A DNA stretch of 64,000 nucleotides, from contig JBBRZE010000012.1 of assembly GCA_038236995.1 (NCBI GenBank), positions 1 through 64,000 of the forward strand, in the 5' to 3' direction. This DNA comes from JAAFHB01 sp038236995. Lineage in GTDB: Bacteria; Bacteroidota; Bacteroidia; Bacteroidales; Prolixibacteraceae. The translations under genes were made by a program, and so were the position numbers. This document shows positions 27,706-36,144 of this stretch, one piece after another. Under the pieces are notes generated by a model. It was not told where the DNA came from. It did no database searches and saw only the letters and a list, made by a program, of their open reading frames with translations. Position 1 is the stretch's first letter. The number at the start of each line of letters is the position of its first letter.

Positions 27706-30297
27706 TCAAAGTATCGTAATCTTCTTCATTTTCAAATCTTTGGAATCGGAACTCGTTCCATAGTACACTTCATATTCGCCGGAAGTAACAGCCATTTTGA
27801 GCTGACTGAGATCATAGAATTCGAATGCCGACGGAGGAAGATCAATGGATACCGGAGCGGTTTTGCCTGCAGCAAGCTCGACCCGTTTAAAACCGCGCAA
27901 CGTTTTGATGGGGCCATCGGTATCGTTCACTTTCTTAACGTATACCTGAACGACTTCGGTTCCGGCTCGTTTACCGGTGTTCGATACCGGAATAGTAAGC
28001 TCAAGGGTTTCGTCTTTCCTGATCTCAGCTTTGCCTGGTTTAACATCCCCGATTTTGAAAGTGGTATAACTCAATCCATAACCAAAGGGGAAAAGTGCGT
28101 CGTTCATGAATCGGTAAGTGCGACCTTTCATCGAGTAGTCTTCAAAATCTTTCAGTTGATCCGAATTTTTGTAGAAAGTGACTGGTAGTTTTCCCGATGG
28201 GTTATAATCGCCGAAAAGCACATCGGCAACGGCTTGCCCGCCTGATTCCCCTCCGTACCAGGCCTGAAGAATGGCATCACAGGATTCAGTTTCAGGAGTG
28301 AACGCAATGGCAGAGCCGGAACAGTTTACGAAAACCACTTTCTTTCCAGCCTGTTTCAAAGCTTTCAGACAATTTCGCTGAACAGCTGGAAGGTCGATGT
28401 TGGTGCGGTCGCCACCTTTAAAACCAGGATACGATACCGGCATTTCTTCGCCTTCGAGTGAAGATGAAAGACCACCAACAAACACAACCAAATCAGTGCC
28501 TTTCAGTTTACTAATCAGATCGGTGTAGTCAACATCCACTTCTTTGCCAAAATTGAATTCGATATTTGCTTCCCAATTGTTCAACTGGGCAAAGCGCATT
28601 TCAAATTTATATTTTTTACCAGCTTCAACTTTGTATGGAATCCTGGAAATTAAAGTTCTCCAGTTATTGAACTTCCTTAATGATTCGCCATTTACAAACA
28701 GTTCAAAATATCCTGTAGCGCCACATTTGAATACAATCTCTTCGCTTTTAGGTGCTTCGAATTCGGTTTCGTATTTAGCTGAAAAGCCTTCAAGCTTAAC
28801 GCCTGATGCAAATTCGTGCTGTCCGGCAGTGGTTAACTTTATAGGATCAGTAATTTGTTGCGTTGCAACAACATCACCTGTTATGTCTTTTGTATTCCAA
28901 TAAGTGGCTTTAAATCCTTTCTTGCCATCGAGCGAACAATTTGAAAAATAGCTTTGGGTCACTTTGTCCTCGACCAAATCGCATGCCTTGTCATAGATTA
29001 TGTTGTTGCCTGAAAGTTTGGAAGTTATGCCGTCGAGGATTGTAATAGTCCGGACCGGCGTTCCGTTATAATTTCCCCACAACATGGGTTTATCATTTGC
29101 ATTTGGACCAACTACGGCAATTTTGCTGGTTTTCTTTAAAGGAAGGATATTGTTTTTATTCTGAAGCAGCGTCATTGTTTCGCGGGCCATGTCCAGCGCC
29201 AGTTTCCTATGCGCTTCATTATTCACAACCGACATAGGAATTTTTGTCCAGGGTACGATCGCATCGTCATCCATTTCGCCTAAATCGAAACGGCCAACCA
29301 TCACACGCATGACGTGCCTGTTGATTTCAACTTCGGTAATCAAACCTTTTGCGACAGCTTCAGGCAATTTCCTGTAATTGTGGTCAATCCACTGACACTC
29401 TACATCGGTTCCTGCCCAAACTCCCTTTGAAGCCGCATGAACCGCATCCGATGAAACTTTATGGCTTGTAAAAAAATCGGCTATTGCGCCGCAATCGGAA
29501 ACCACCAGATACTTAAAGCCCCATTCATCACGAAGGATTTTCTGAAGAAGTTGCGAATTACCACAGCAGGGTTCATCGTCCAGACGCTGATATGCGCACA
29601 TTACCTCGCGGACATCAGCCTTCTGAACCAGCGATTTAAACGCAGGAAGATAAGTTTCATTCAAGTCGCGCGGATCGACATTGTTCAGGTTGAGCGAATG
29701 GCGACTCCATTCAGGTCCGGAGTGTACCGCAAAATGCTTGGCGCAGGCCAGCAATTTCCGGTATTTGGCATCTGCCGGACCTTGCAAGCCTTTCACTACC
29801 TGGACACCCATACGAGAAGTCAGGTAAGGATCTTCACCATATGTTTCCTGACCACGTCCCCAGCGTGGGTCGCGGAAAATGTTGACATTGGGCGTCCATA
29901 CCGATAGGCTTAGGAAGCGTTTGTTTTCTTGTCCTTTTTGTGTTGCCTCGTTATATTTGGCGCGTGTTTCGTCCGAAACTGTATCGAAAATGTGATAAAC
30001 CAGGGTGTCATCGAACGAAGCAGCCATGCCGATTGGTTCAGGAAAAACAGTCACATTTCCATTGTTGGCCAGACCATGCAGCGCTTCGCTCCACCAGTTG
30101 AACTTTTTGATACCCATTCGCGGAATCGCATCCGATATATCGCACATCAGGATGGCTTTTTCGTCTAAAGTCAGGCGGGATATTAAATCTTTCGCCCGCT
30201 CTTCTGAACTAAGTTTTGGGTTTTGATAGGGATATTGTTGTGCCAAAACGCTGATTGAGAATGAGAAACAAAAGGATATCAGAACTGCTTTTAACAT
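27706..30297 (-). CDS. GH3 beta-xylosidase/beta-glucosidase with PA14 insert
   Basis: 863 residues with a signal peptide (ending SVLAQ, residue 20). Domain order: GH3 TIM barrel (about 30-330), alpha/beta sandwich split by a PA14 domain (about 455-590), and a C-terminal fibronectin-like domain (about 740-850). The nucleophile is D268 in YLVVSDCGAI; RDPRWGRGQETYGEDPYL and KHFAVHSGPEWSRH are substrate-site blocks. The WWSEALHG block near the N-terminus is typical of xylosidase-type GH3s. It would release xylose from the non-reducing ends of xylo-oligosaccharides in the periplasm. Located 12 bases after the GH29 gene. Confidence 0.92.
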   Translation of the reverse strand: MLKAVLISFCFSFSISVLAQQYPYQNPKLSSEERAKDLISRLTLDEKAILMCDISDAIPRMGIKKFNWWSEALHGLANNGNVTVFPEPIGMAASFDDTLVYHIFDTVSDETRAKYNEATQKGQENKRFLSLSVWTPNVNIFRDPRWGRGQETYGEDPYLTSRMGVQVVKGLQGPADAKYRKLLACAKHFAVHSGPEWSRHSLNLNNVDPRDLNETYLPAFKSLVQKADVREVMCAYQRLDDEPCCGNSQLLQKILRDEWGFKYLVVSDCGAIADFFTSHKVSSDAVHAASKGVWAGTDVECQWIDHNYRKLPEAVAKGLITEVEINRHVMRVMVGRFDLGEMDDDAIVPWTKIPMSVVNNEAHRKLALDMARETMTLLQNKNNILPLKKTSKIAVVGPNANDKPMLWGNYNGTPVRTITILDGITSKLSGNNIIYDKACDLVEDKVTQSYFSNCSLDGKKGFKATYWNTKDITGDVVATQQITDPIKLTTAGQHEFASGVKLEGFSAKYETEFEAPKSEEIVFKCGATGYFELFVNGESLRKFNNWRTLISRIPYKVEAGKKYKFEMRFAQLNNWEANIEFNFGKEVDVDYTDLISKLKGTDLVVFVGGLSSSLEGEEMPVSYPGFKGGDRTNIDLPAVQRNCLKALKQAGKKVVFVNCSGSAIAFTPETESCDAILQAWYGGESGGQAVADVLFGDYNPSGKLPVTFYKNSDQLKDFEDYSMKGRTYRFMNDALFPFGYGLSYTTFKIGDVKPGKAEIRKDETLELTIPVSNTGKRAGTEVVQVYVKKVNDTDGPIKTLRGFKRVELAAGKTAPVSIDLPPSAFEFYDLSQLKMAVTSGEYEVYYGTSSDSKDLKMKKITIL

Positions 30298-30309
30298 GTT
30301 TAATAGAAT

Positions 30310-32421
30310 TTAGTTTGTAATTACATCCACCTCGGCATATCCTGCAACATCGTCATTCGAAGTGTTTTTGATGGCCTTCAGCTTAATAAACCGGGCATTT
30401 ACCTGCGAAAAATTCTTGATTTGCCAAACCGGGTTATTTTTGATGTTGGAGAATTCACCTTCATTAACCAGTTTCCATTCTACATTGTCTTCTGAAATAT
30501 AAAACTGATAGTTTGTTATAATGCCAGAACTCCATTTGTTTTGGTCCGGCAGGTATTTGAAACCACACAAATTATAATTTCTCCCTAAATCGATGACTAA
30601 ATCAATGGGCATTTTTTTGTAATCTCGTTGGTGCCAACCAGTAAATGCATTTCCATCAATGATCGTACTAGCCTTTTCATCATTTATGCCGACTATTTTC
30701 CAGTCTTTCTTTGAAATATCGAATTTTTCGTGACTTACCGGACTGCTTTTGCCTGAACCCGGATCGTGGCCAATTGCTTCAACCTCTACTTTCTCATCTG
30801 CAGAAAAGGGCGCGGCATAAATATTTGATTTTGTAGTTGGTTCGCTGCCGTTCAACGTATAGTAAAAAATCGGGCCGATATCATTTGTAGTTATTGAAAT
30901 TTCACCTGATTGGTTTCTGGTAATAGAGGGTGCATTCAGAAATACCGGTGCATTGTAAACTCCGATATTGGAAATGACAGGACAACTTTTCGAATCGGTG
31001 ATACTGAACCGAACCTTCGTCGCTTTTACGCTCGGAAAACGAAGGATACGTTTATAACCAATGGTTGTAGCCTTTGCCATTTCTTTCCAGTCCCCGTCAA
31101 CAAGTGCTTCCACAGTAAAGGCTTTCACTCGTTGACCCAAACGAATATATTCCTGTGCCAAAAAACGGTTGAACAAGGTTGGTTTACCTAAATCTATTGT
31201 CAATAAAGCTTTTGTCACATTGTCATCAGTAGCCCAATAGGTGTCTTTATTGTTGTCAATTGCCCTGTCTGCTCCAAATTCTTTTGCATTCCCGCGAATA
31301 TTGGAAGCTTCTGCTTTCTTTTTTTCAGCCAGATTTACTGCAAATGATTCTTTTACTGCTTTTCCAAATTCAAGCGCAGCTTTTTCGTCATTCGGATGTA
31401 TCAGTCCGTTTGGCATAATGGGAAAGTTGAGCAATAATGAGCCGTTATGCCCGATAGAGTTATAGTATGTTTCCATCAAAAATGGAACTGTTTTCACCTT
31501 GCCGTCTTCATTTGGATGGTAAAACCATTCTGGCCTGATTGAAGTATTAACCTCGGCGGGCACCCAGGCATTCCCGTTTTCCAAACCATAATGCAACATA
31601 TTATAAGGTACATCACCAATGGCATTCAACAAACTCCAATTTGTTTCACCAACGTATCCTTCTTCGGTTCCAACCCAGCGGAGGTCGCCACGGTCGCCAC
31701 CATCGTTCCAGATAACAATATTGGGTTGTAACTTGCGGATCATCGCATAAGTATTTTTCCAATCGTAATAGGTTGTGCGGTCTATTTTACGGATTTCGTT
31801 TGCTCCACCGTAATAACCGTCGCCACCGTTAGCCCCATCGAACCAAACTTCGAAAATTTCACCATAGTTTGTGAGGAGCTCAGTGAGCTGATTCCGAAAG
31901 TAAGTGATGTATTCAGGTTTCCCATAATCAGGACTATTCCTGTCCCAGGGAGATAAATAAATTCCCAACTTCAATCCATATTCTTTGCAGGCATCGGCCA
32001 TTTCGCGAACTATATCTCCCTTGCCATTTTTCCATGGAGCATTTTTTACCGAATATTCTGTGTATTTTGAAGGCCAGAGACAAAAACCGCAATGATGTTT
32101 GGCTGTAACGATGATTCCTTTCATTCCCGCTTCTTTGCAAATACGAGCCCACTGACGACAATCCAGATTCGTTGGATTAAACAAGTTGACATTTTCATCT
32201 CCTTTTCCCCATGATTGGTCGGTATAAGTATTTAAGGAGAAATGAACAAAAGCATAATATTCCATTTCCTGCCATCTCAACTGGTTTTCAGTTGGAGCAG
32301 GGCCAAATGGGGCCGGAGCTTTTGTCTGGGCAAAGCTCATGCCCGTTGAAAAGATGGAAAGAATGATTCCACACAAAAAATACTTTGTCATACTATTTGG
32401 TTTCAATGAATTCTGGTTCAT
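30310..32421 (-). CDS. GH29 alpha-L-fucosidase-like enzyme with C-terminal discoidin/CBM32 domains
   Basis: 703 residues, exported (signal peptide ends GMSFAQ). The GH29 catalytic domain spans about 36-365: RWQEMEYYAFVHFSLNTYTD, IIVTAKHHCGFCLW and the nucleophile D195 in IFEVWFDGANGG. A discoidin-type segment follows (about 365-490), then a chitobiase-like Ig segment (about 495-560) and another F5/8C/CBM32 domain (about 570-700). Family activity is removal of alpha-L-fucose, but some GH29 enzymes in cereal-xylan loci may act on alpha-L-galactose. An internal ATG 10 codons on (MTKYFLCGI) is an equally plausible start. Confidence 0.87.
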   Translation of the reverse strand: MNQNSLKPNSMTKYFLCGIILSIFSTGMSFAQTKAPAPFGPAPTENQLRWQEMEYYAFVHFSLNTYTDQSWGKGDENVNLFNPTNLDCRQWARICKEAGMKGIIVTAKHHCGFCLWPSKYTEYSVKNAPWKNGKGDIVREMADACKEYGLKLGIYLSPWDRNSPDYGKPEYITYFRNQLTELLTNYGEIFEVWFDGANGGDGYYGGANEIRKIDRTTYYDWKNTYAMIRKLQPNIVIWNDGGDRGDLRWVGTEEGYVGETNWSLLNAIGDVPYNMLHYGLENGNAWVPAEVNTSIRPEWFYHPNEDGKVKTVPFLMETYYNSIGHNGSLLLNFPIMPNGLIHPNDEKAALEFGKAVKESFAVNLAEKKKAEASNIRGNAKEFGADRAIDNNKDTYWATDDNVTKALLTIDLGKPTLFNRFLAQEYIRLGQRVKAFTVEALVDGDWKEMAKATTIGYKRILRFPSVKATKVRFSITDSKSCPVISNIGVYNAPVFLNAPSITRNQSGEISITTNDIGPIFYYTLNGSEPTTKSNIYAAPFSADEKVEVEAIGHDPGSGKSSPVSHEKFDISKKDWKIVGINDEKASTIIDGNAFTGWHQRDYKKMPIDLVIDLGRNYNLCGFKYLPDQNKWSSGIITNYQFYISEDNVEWKLVNEGEFSNIKNNPVWQIKNFSQVNARFIKLKAIKNTSNDDVAGYAEVDVITN

Positions 32422-32625
32422 ATTGTGAAATTGCCGGTATAATATTTATCCATAAGATATGAAATGGTATCGATTTTCCCCTCCACAATTGCGTCGCAAA
32501 CAACATCGAAGCCCGCCGCAAAAGGCGTTACCCTGTTTTGCGAAGATACATAGTGACTATTGAGTAGGCAAATACAAAATATTACTGTGAGCTATTTCAT
32601 CAATAAGAGATTATTATCTGATTTG

Positions 32626-33939
32626 TTATTTGTGTTGAGGCGTGATAATTTGATATTTACCGCTTAAATGCATCAAACTGAAAAGATACAATAAGCCATC
32701 GTAATACGGATCAAAATAGCCGTCTTCGTAAGGTTCAAGTTTTGCATTCCAAAGTGCATGAACAAAGTCGAAGCTTTTTTCATTCTTGCCAATCAAAGAG
32801 GTTGAAGAAGAGGTTGCCAACAACCCTAACGAATGTCTTAATTTTTTAAAGCCTCCTGCCTGAAGAATGGTTTCGGGAGTTGATCCGTCGAGATTGAACT
32901 GATCTTCAAAGGAGTCAATACCTTTTGATCTTAGGAATCCTTGAAAACGTTTGGCATAGTCTTCCTGCCAGGTTTTGTCCTTTCCATACCAAACGTAATC
33001 CATGACAATATTCATGGGCACTCGCCAGGAATCATAACGAAAACCTGCGGGCATCCAGGGAGTAGGGTGTGACTTTCCGCTAAATTCAGTATAGTCAGCA
33101 TTAAGACCTGTTACAGGATGACATGCCCTATGTAAGAAAACGCGGGATGTATCTGCGCAATCTCTATAAAATTTTTCATGGCCATCTTTGGCATATTCGG
33201 CCCAAATCATATAAAAAGCTGGTAAATGATAAGATGGGTCTGTCCACTTATAACCATTGCCTTCTGGTACAAAAGAGATTTGTTTGACATCGGTGTTTAT
33301 CAGGTTATATACATTGCCTGTTCCATCTTTTTTCCACATTTCGTCCAGAATAATACGTGCCTCGGCATAATAATCTATCCCGGTGTTGTTGCCCCAGCGG
33401 TTTGATGCAAACAACAGGCTGGTAATGTAGTAGAGTTCGCCATCGGAAGCGCTGCCCTCGGAGTTTTTTTTCATCGTTTTAGGATCGATACTCCAGGCAA
33501 AATATCCTTTTCGTGGTCCTTCCTGATGTTGAAGATATTTTTTCGACCATCTCCAAATACGGTCAAAAACCTCTTTTTTATTGAGTTGAACGGCAATCAT
33601 CATCCCATAGGAAAGTCCTTCGGTACGGGCATCGTGGTTTTTAATATCCGAAACGTAAGCCATCGAATCACCTACCTCAAAGTATATGCGGCTTGGACCT
33701 TCAAACAAGTCAAGATAGGCCTTTTCAACTTTTTTATCAATTTCGGTCTGACCGTACCCGGCTTCGAGAAAGAGATTCCGGTAAGCGCCGGTATGATAAT
33801 CCTTTTTTAATTTTTCATTCTTGCTCTTTTCCGTTTGTGCTGTAACTGAATAAGCGCCAAATAAAAAGATAACTGTAATAAGTAGCAGACTGATTTTAAA
33901 AAGGCTAATTTTTCTCCAAATGTGTGTTTTCGCTTTCAT
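32626..33939 (-). CDS. GH8 reducing-end xylose-releasing exo-oligoxylanase-like enzyme
   Basis: 437 residues with an N-terminal membrane-targeting signal (ending SVTAQ, residue 35) and an (alpha/alpha)6 GH8 domain. E107 in ARTEGLSYGMM is the acid and D303 in FRYDSWRVPMN the base; D166 in SASDGELYY is the conserved subsite -1 aspartate. The overall sequence resembles Rex-type enzymes that trim xylose from the reducing end of xylo-oligosaccharides rather than GH8 cellulases or chitosanases. It is the first enzyme gene after SusD, separated from it by a hairpin and 312 bases. Endo-xylanase activity is the alternative. Confidence 0.9.
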   Translation of the reverse strand: MKAKTHIWRKISLFKISLLLITVIFLFGAYSVTAQTEKSKNEKLKKDYHTGAYRNLFLEAGYGQTEIDKKVEKAYLDLFEGPSRIYFEVGDSMAYVSDIKNHDARTEGLSYGMMIAVQLNKKEVFDRIWRWSKKYLQHQEGPRKGYFAWSIDPKTMKKNSEGSASDGELYYITSLLFASNRWGNNTGIDYYAEARIILDEMWKKDGTGNVYNLINTDVKQISFVPEGNGYKWTDPSYHLPAFYMIWAEYAKDGHEKFYRDCADTSRVFLHRACHPVTGLNADYTEFSGKSHPTPWMPAGFRYDSWRVPMNIVMDYVWYGKDKTWQEDYAKRFQGFLRSKGIDSFEDQFNLDGSTPETILQAGGFKKLRHSLGLLATSSSTSLIGKNEKSFDFVHALWNAKLEPYEDGYFDPYYDGLLYLFSLMHLSGKYQIITPQHK

Positions 33940-34251
33940 ATATCAGGTAATAGTCCTTTATTGTTAATGAATTATATTTCAGCTTAATAAAATCAATGTA
34001 TTTCCTATTCTGTTAAAGTCACCAATGTACAAATATTTATCAATAAAGTCGACTATGTTGTCTTTGTGGCAAGAAAGATCGTACCATAAATGTTTTTAAC
34101 TATGGGTAATTTTCCACGGAGAGTGCGTCAAATGGAATGATGCAATTGATTTCAAAGAAAAAGGGGGAATGCGCACTTGTATTCCCCCTTCATTTTTTAT
34201 AAAGGTCAAGATAACATTACATCACGAATAACGTTAACTAATCCTCTTGCA
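33940..34251. other. Spacer between susD and the GH8 gene
   Basis: AT-rich spacer of about 310 bases holding the strong hairpin at 34161-34190 and nothing else that I recognise. It marks the transition from the transport genes to the enzyme genes. Confidence 0.5.
34155..34190 (-). terminator. Intrinsic terminator or attenuator after susD
   Basis: AAGGGGGAAT at 34161-34170 pairs perfectly with ATTCCCCCTT at 34181-34190 (10-bp stem, 10-base loop). On the minus strand it is followed by TTTTTCTTTG. It lies about 60 bases after the susD stop codon, so it probably reduces read-through into the enzyme genes and keeps susCD transcripts in excess. Confidence 0.7.
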
Positions 34252-36117
34252 TTATTTGTAAGCTTCATTTTGATCGCACAATGGGTTTTTAATAATTTCG
34301 TCTGTTGGAATTGGCATATCCATCTTTAAGAGATTGAAATCAAAAGCACGATAAGTATGATAATCATTCCATACCTTAGGGTCACTATTTGGATAACCAA
34401 CCCCTTTTGGATAGTTGTGCGTAATATGATCTTCTATAAAACCAGAACGGATTAAATCCGGTGCAAGACACCATTCAGCATTAAATTCTCTGCGACGTTC
34501 CTGTCCCAAGGCAACCAACCATACCGGAGAAGTAAAACCTTTAGTCGCTTTTAAACCAGTATAATAAATCTTAGCATCAGGAACGGCAACAGAGGTTGTA
34601 TTGAATGGAAGTGGATAACTCGTAGGTGATACCATTGGAGGATTAGCGCCATTACCATTAAAAAAAGTGGTAATAGCCTGATAATATGGTAGATAAGTAC
34701 TAGTTAAAGCTGCTACATTTCCAACTTCCGTATTGCCCCACGCACGATCACGAATTTTAGCGATTTGAGCCCAGGCTGTGGCATCACCTTCTCCATTCAA
34801 ACGAAACAAACATTCTGCATAGTCTAATAAAACATTTGCATAACGTTTATAATAAATCTGTTGGGAACCCCATGGAGCCTGATAGTTTGAACGGGTTGAA
34901 CGCCAGTATTTATTCGACCAGACTGAAGGAGCAGCTTCACCACCCATGTTAAAATGATAATGAGTATCGATACTGTCTGGAACTGTAAGATTTTGCTGTA
35001 AATAAGGATGGTAACCATAGTTTGTGGCAGATTTAAAAGCAGGATCAATGTTTCTGATAGCGCCGGTAACCCCAGAAGCCTCACGACGTTTGTCACCTGG
35101 TTCATATGAACTCCACCATTCCCATGAGAGGTACAAGGTACCCCATCCACCCAGAGAAGGACAAGCTACAAACTGAACCATCCAGTTGTGAGCCTGAGAC
35201 AGGTTCGACCATTGATTCCACTGTGAACCTTCGTCGAGAACCTCTTCCCAAATACACTCTTTTGTCCAAACGGCGCCCGGATCCCACAAAGTGGTAAACG
35301 ATTTATTTAATTCGTATTTACCGCTGGCAATAACTTGTTCAAAAGCGGTCTTTGCTAAACCATAGTTTGCTGTAGCTTCGGCCGGAACACGATATGCTTT
35401 CCACATATATGCTTCTCCCAGGAATGAAAGAGCAAAACCTTTGGTGATACGTCCATACTCACCATTTAATGGATCCCACTGAAGTTCGTCAGCTGCTACT
35501 TTCAAGTCATCAATGATGAAATTCCACATTTCTGCATAATCTTTAGCACGGGCTTTTGCCGGTGTGTTAATATAATTCTCGCCTGTTGCCAGCATCGGTA
35601 CACGACCGAACGCTTTTGCCAGCCACATATAAAAGAAAGAACGAATGCCACGGGCCTGACCGTCAAGTGATTTTTTTAAAGCATCATTAACAATGGAAGT
35701 ATCCTTTACAGCTGCAAGACCGTCAAGGAAATCGTTACAACGGGTGATTGCATTATAGGCTTGTTTCCAACCTGACAGTAGTTCCGGGCTACCTGGATTC
35801 CAGTCTTGCTGGTTCCACTTTTTATCCCATCCTGTGGCCTGAGTATCCATAGTAGGGTGGCCACCTATAAACAAGTTCGGTTTGATACCCCAGTCACCGT
35901 TGATAGCTTTTCCATCGGGAGCGTCTGTCGGAAGCATCATCGTGTAACAACCAACAAGACCACCCTTTGCTTGTTCAGCTGTTTTAAACATTTGATCAGC
36001 TGCCAAAAGACTATACTGGTCTACCTTTAAAAATTCCTTCTGGTTACAGGAGTTCATTCCTACCAGGAATAGACCTCCGACGAGTGTAGAATATAAAATC
36101 TTTGAAATATTTTTCAT
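34252..36117 (-). CDS. SusD/RagB family outer-membrane glycan-binding lipoprotein
   Basis: About 621 residues from the chosen start. Lipoprotein signal MKNISKILYSTLVGGLFLVGMNSC, with C24 the predicted lipidated cysteine. The TPR-rich SusD fold follows: EFLKVDQYSLLAADQMFKTAEQA, the helical repeat region (about 60-300) and a C-terminal RagB domain with RRREFNAEW near the end, as expected for the family. It forms the lid over the SusC barrel and binds the imported polysaccharide, here most likely xylan. Upstream in-frame ATGs at 36126 and 36144 are possible; the chosen one fits the signal peptide best. It follows susC after about 27 bases. Confidence 0.93.
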   Translation of the reverse strand: MKNISKILYSTLVGGLFLVGMNSCNQKEFLKVDQYSLLAADQMFKTAEQAKGGLVGCYTMMLPTDAPDGKAINGDWGIKPNLFIGGHPTMDTQATGWDKKWNQQDWNPGSPELLSGWKQAYNAITRCNDFLDGLAAVKDTSIVNDALKKSLDGQARGIRSFFYMWLAKAFGRVPMLATGENYINTPAKARAKDYAEMWNFIIDDLKVAADELQWDPLNGEYGRITKGFALSFLGEAYMWKAYRVPAEATANYGLAKTAFEQVIASGKYELNKSFTTLWDPGAVWTKECIWEEVLDEGSQWNQWSNLSQAHNWMVQFVACPSLGGWGTLYLSWEWWSSYEPGDKRREASGVTGAIRNIDPAFKSATNYGYHPYLQQNLTVPDSIDTHYHFNMGGEAAPSVWSNKYWRSTRSNYQAPWGSQQIYYKRYANVLLDYAECLFRLNGEGDATAWAQIAKIRDRAWGNTEVGNVAALTSTYLPYYQAITTFFNGNGANPPMVSPTSYPLPFNTTSVAVPDAKIYYTGLKATKGFTSPVWLVALGQERRREFNAEWCLAPDLIRSGFIEDHITHNYPKGVGYPNSDPKVWNDYHTYRAFDFNLLKMDMPIPTDEIIKNPLCDQNEAYK

Positions 36118-36144
36118 AATATTCATTGTATTAGTGTGAAACAA

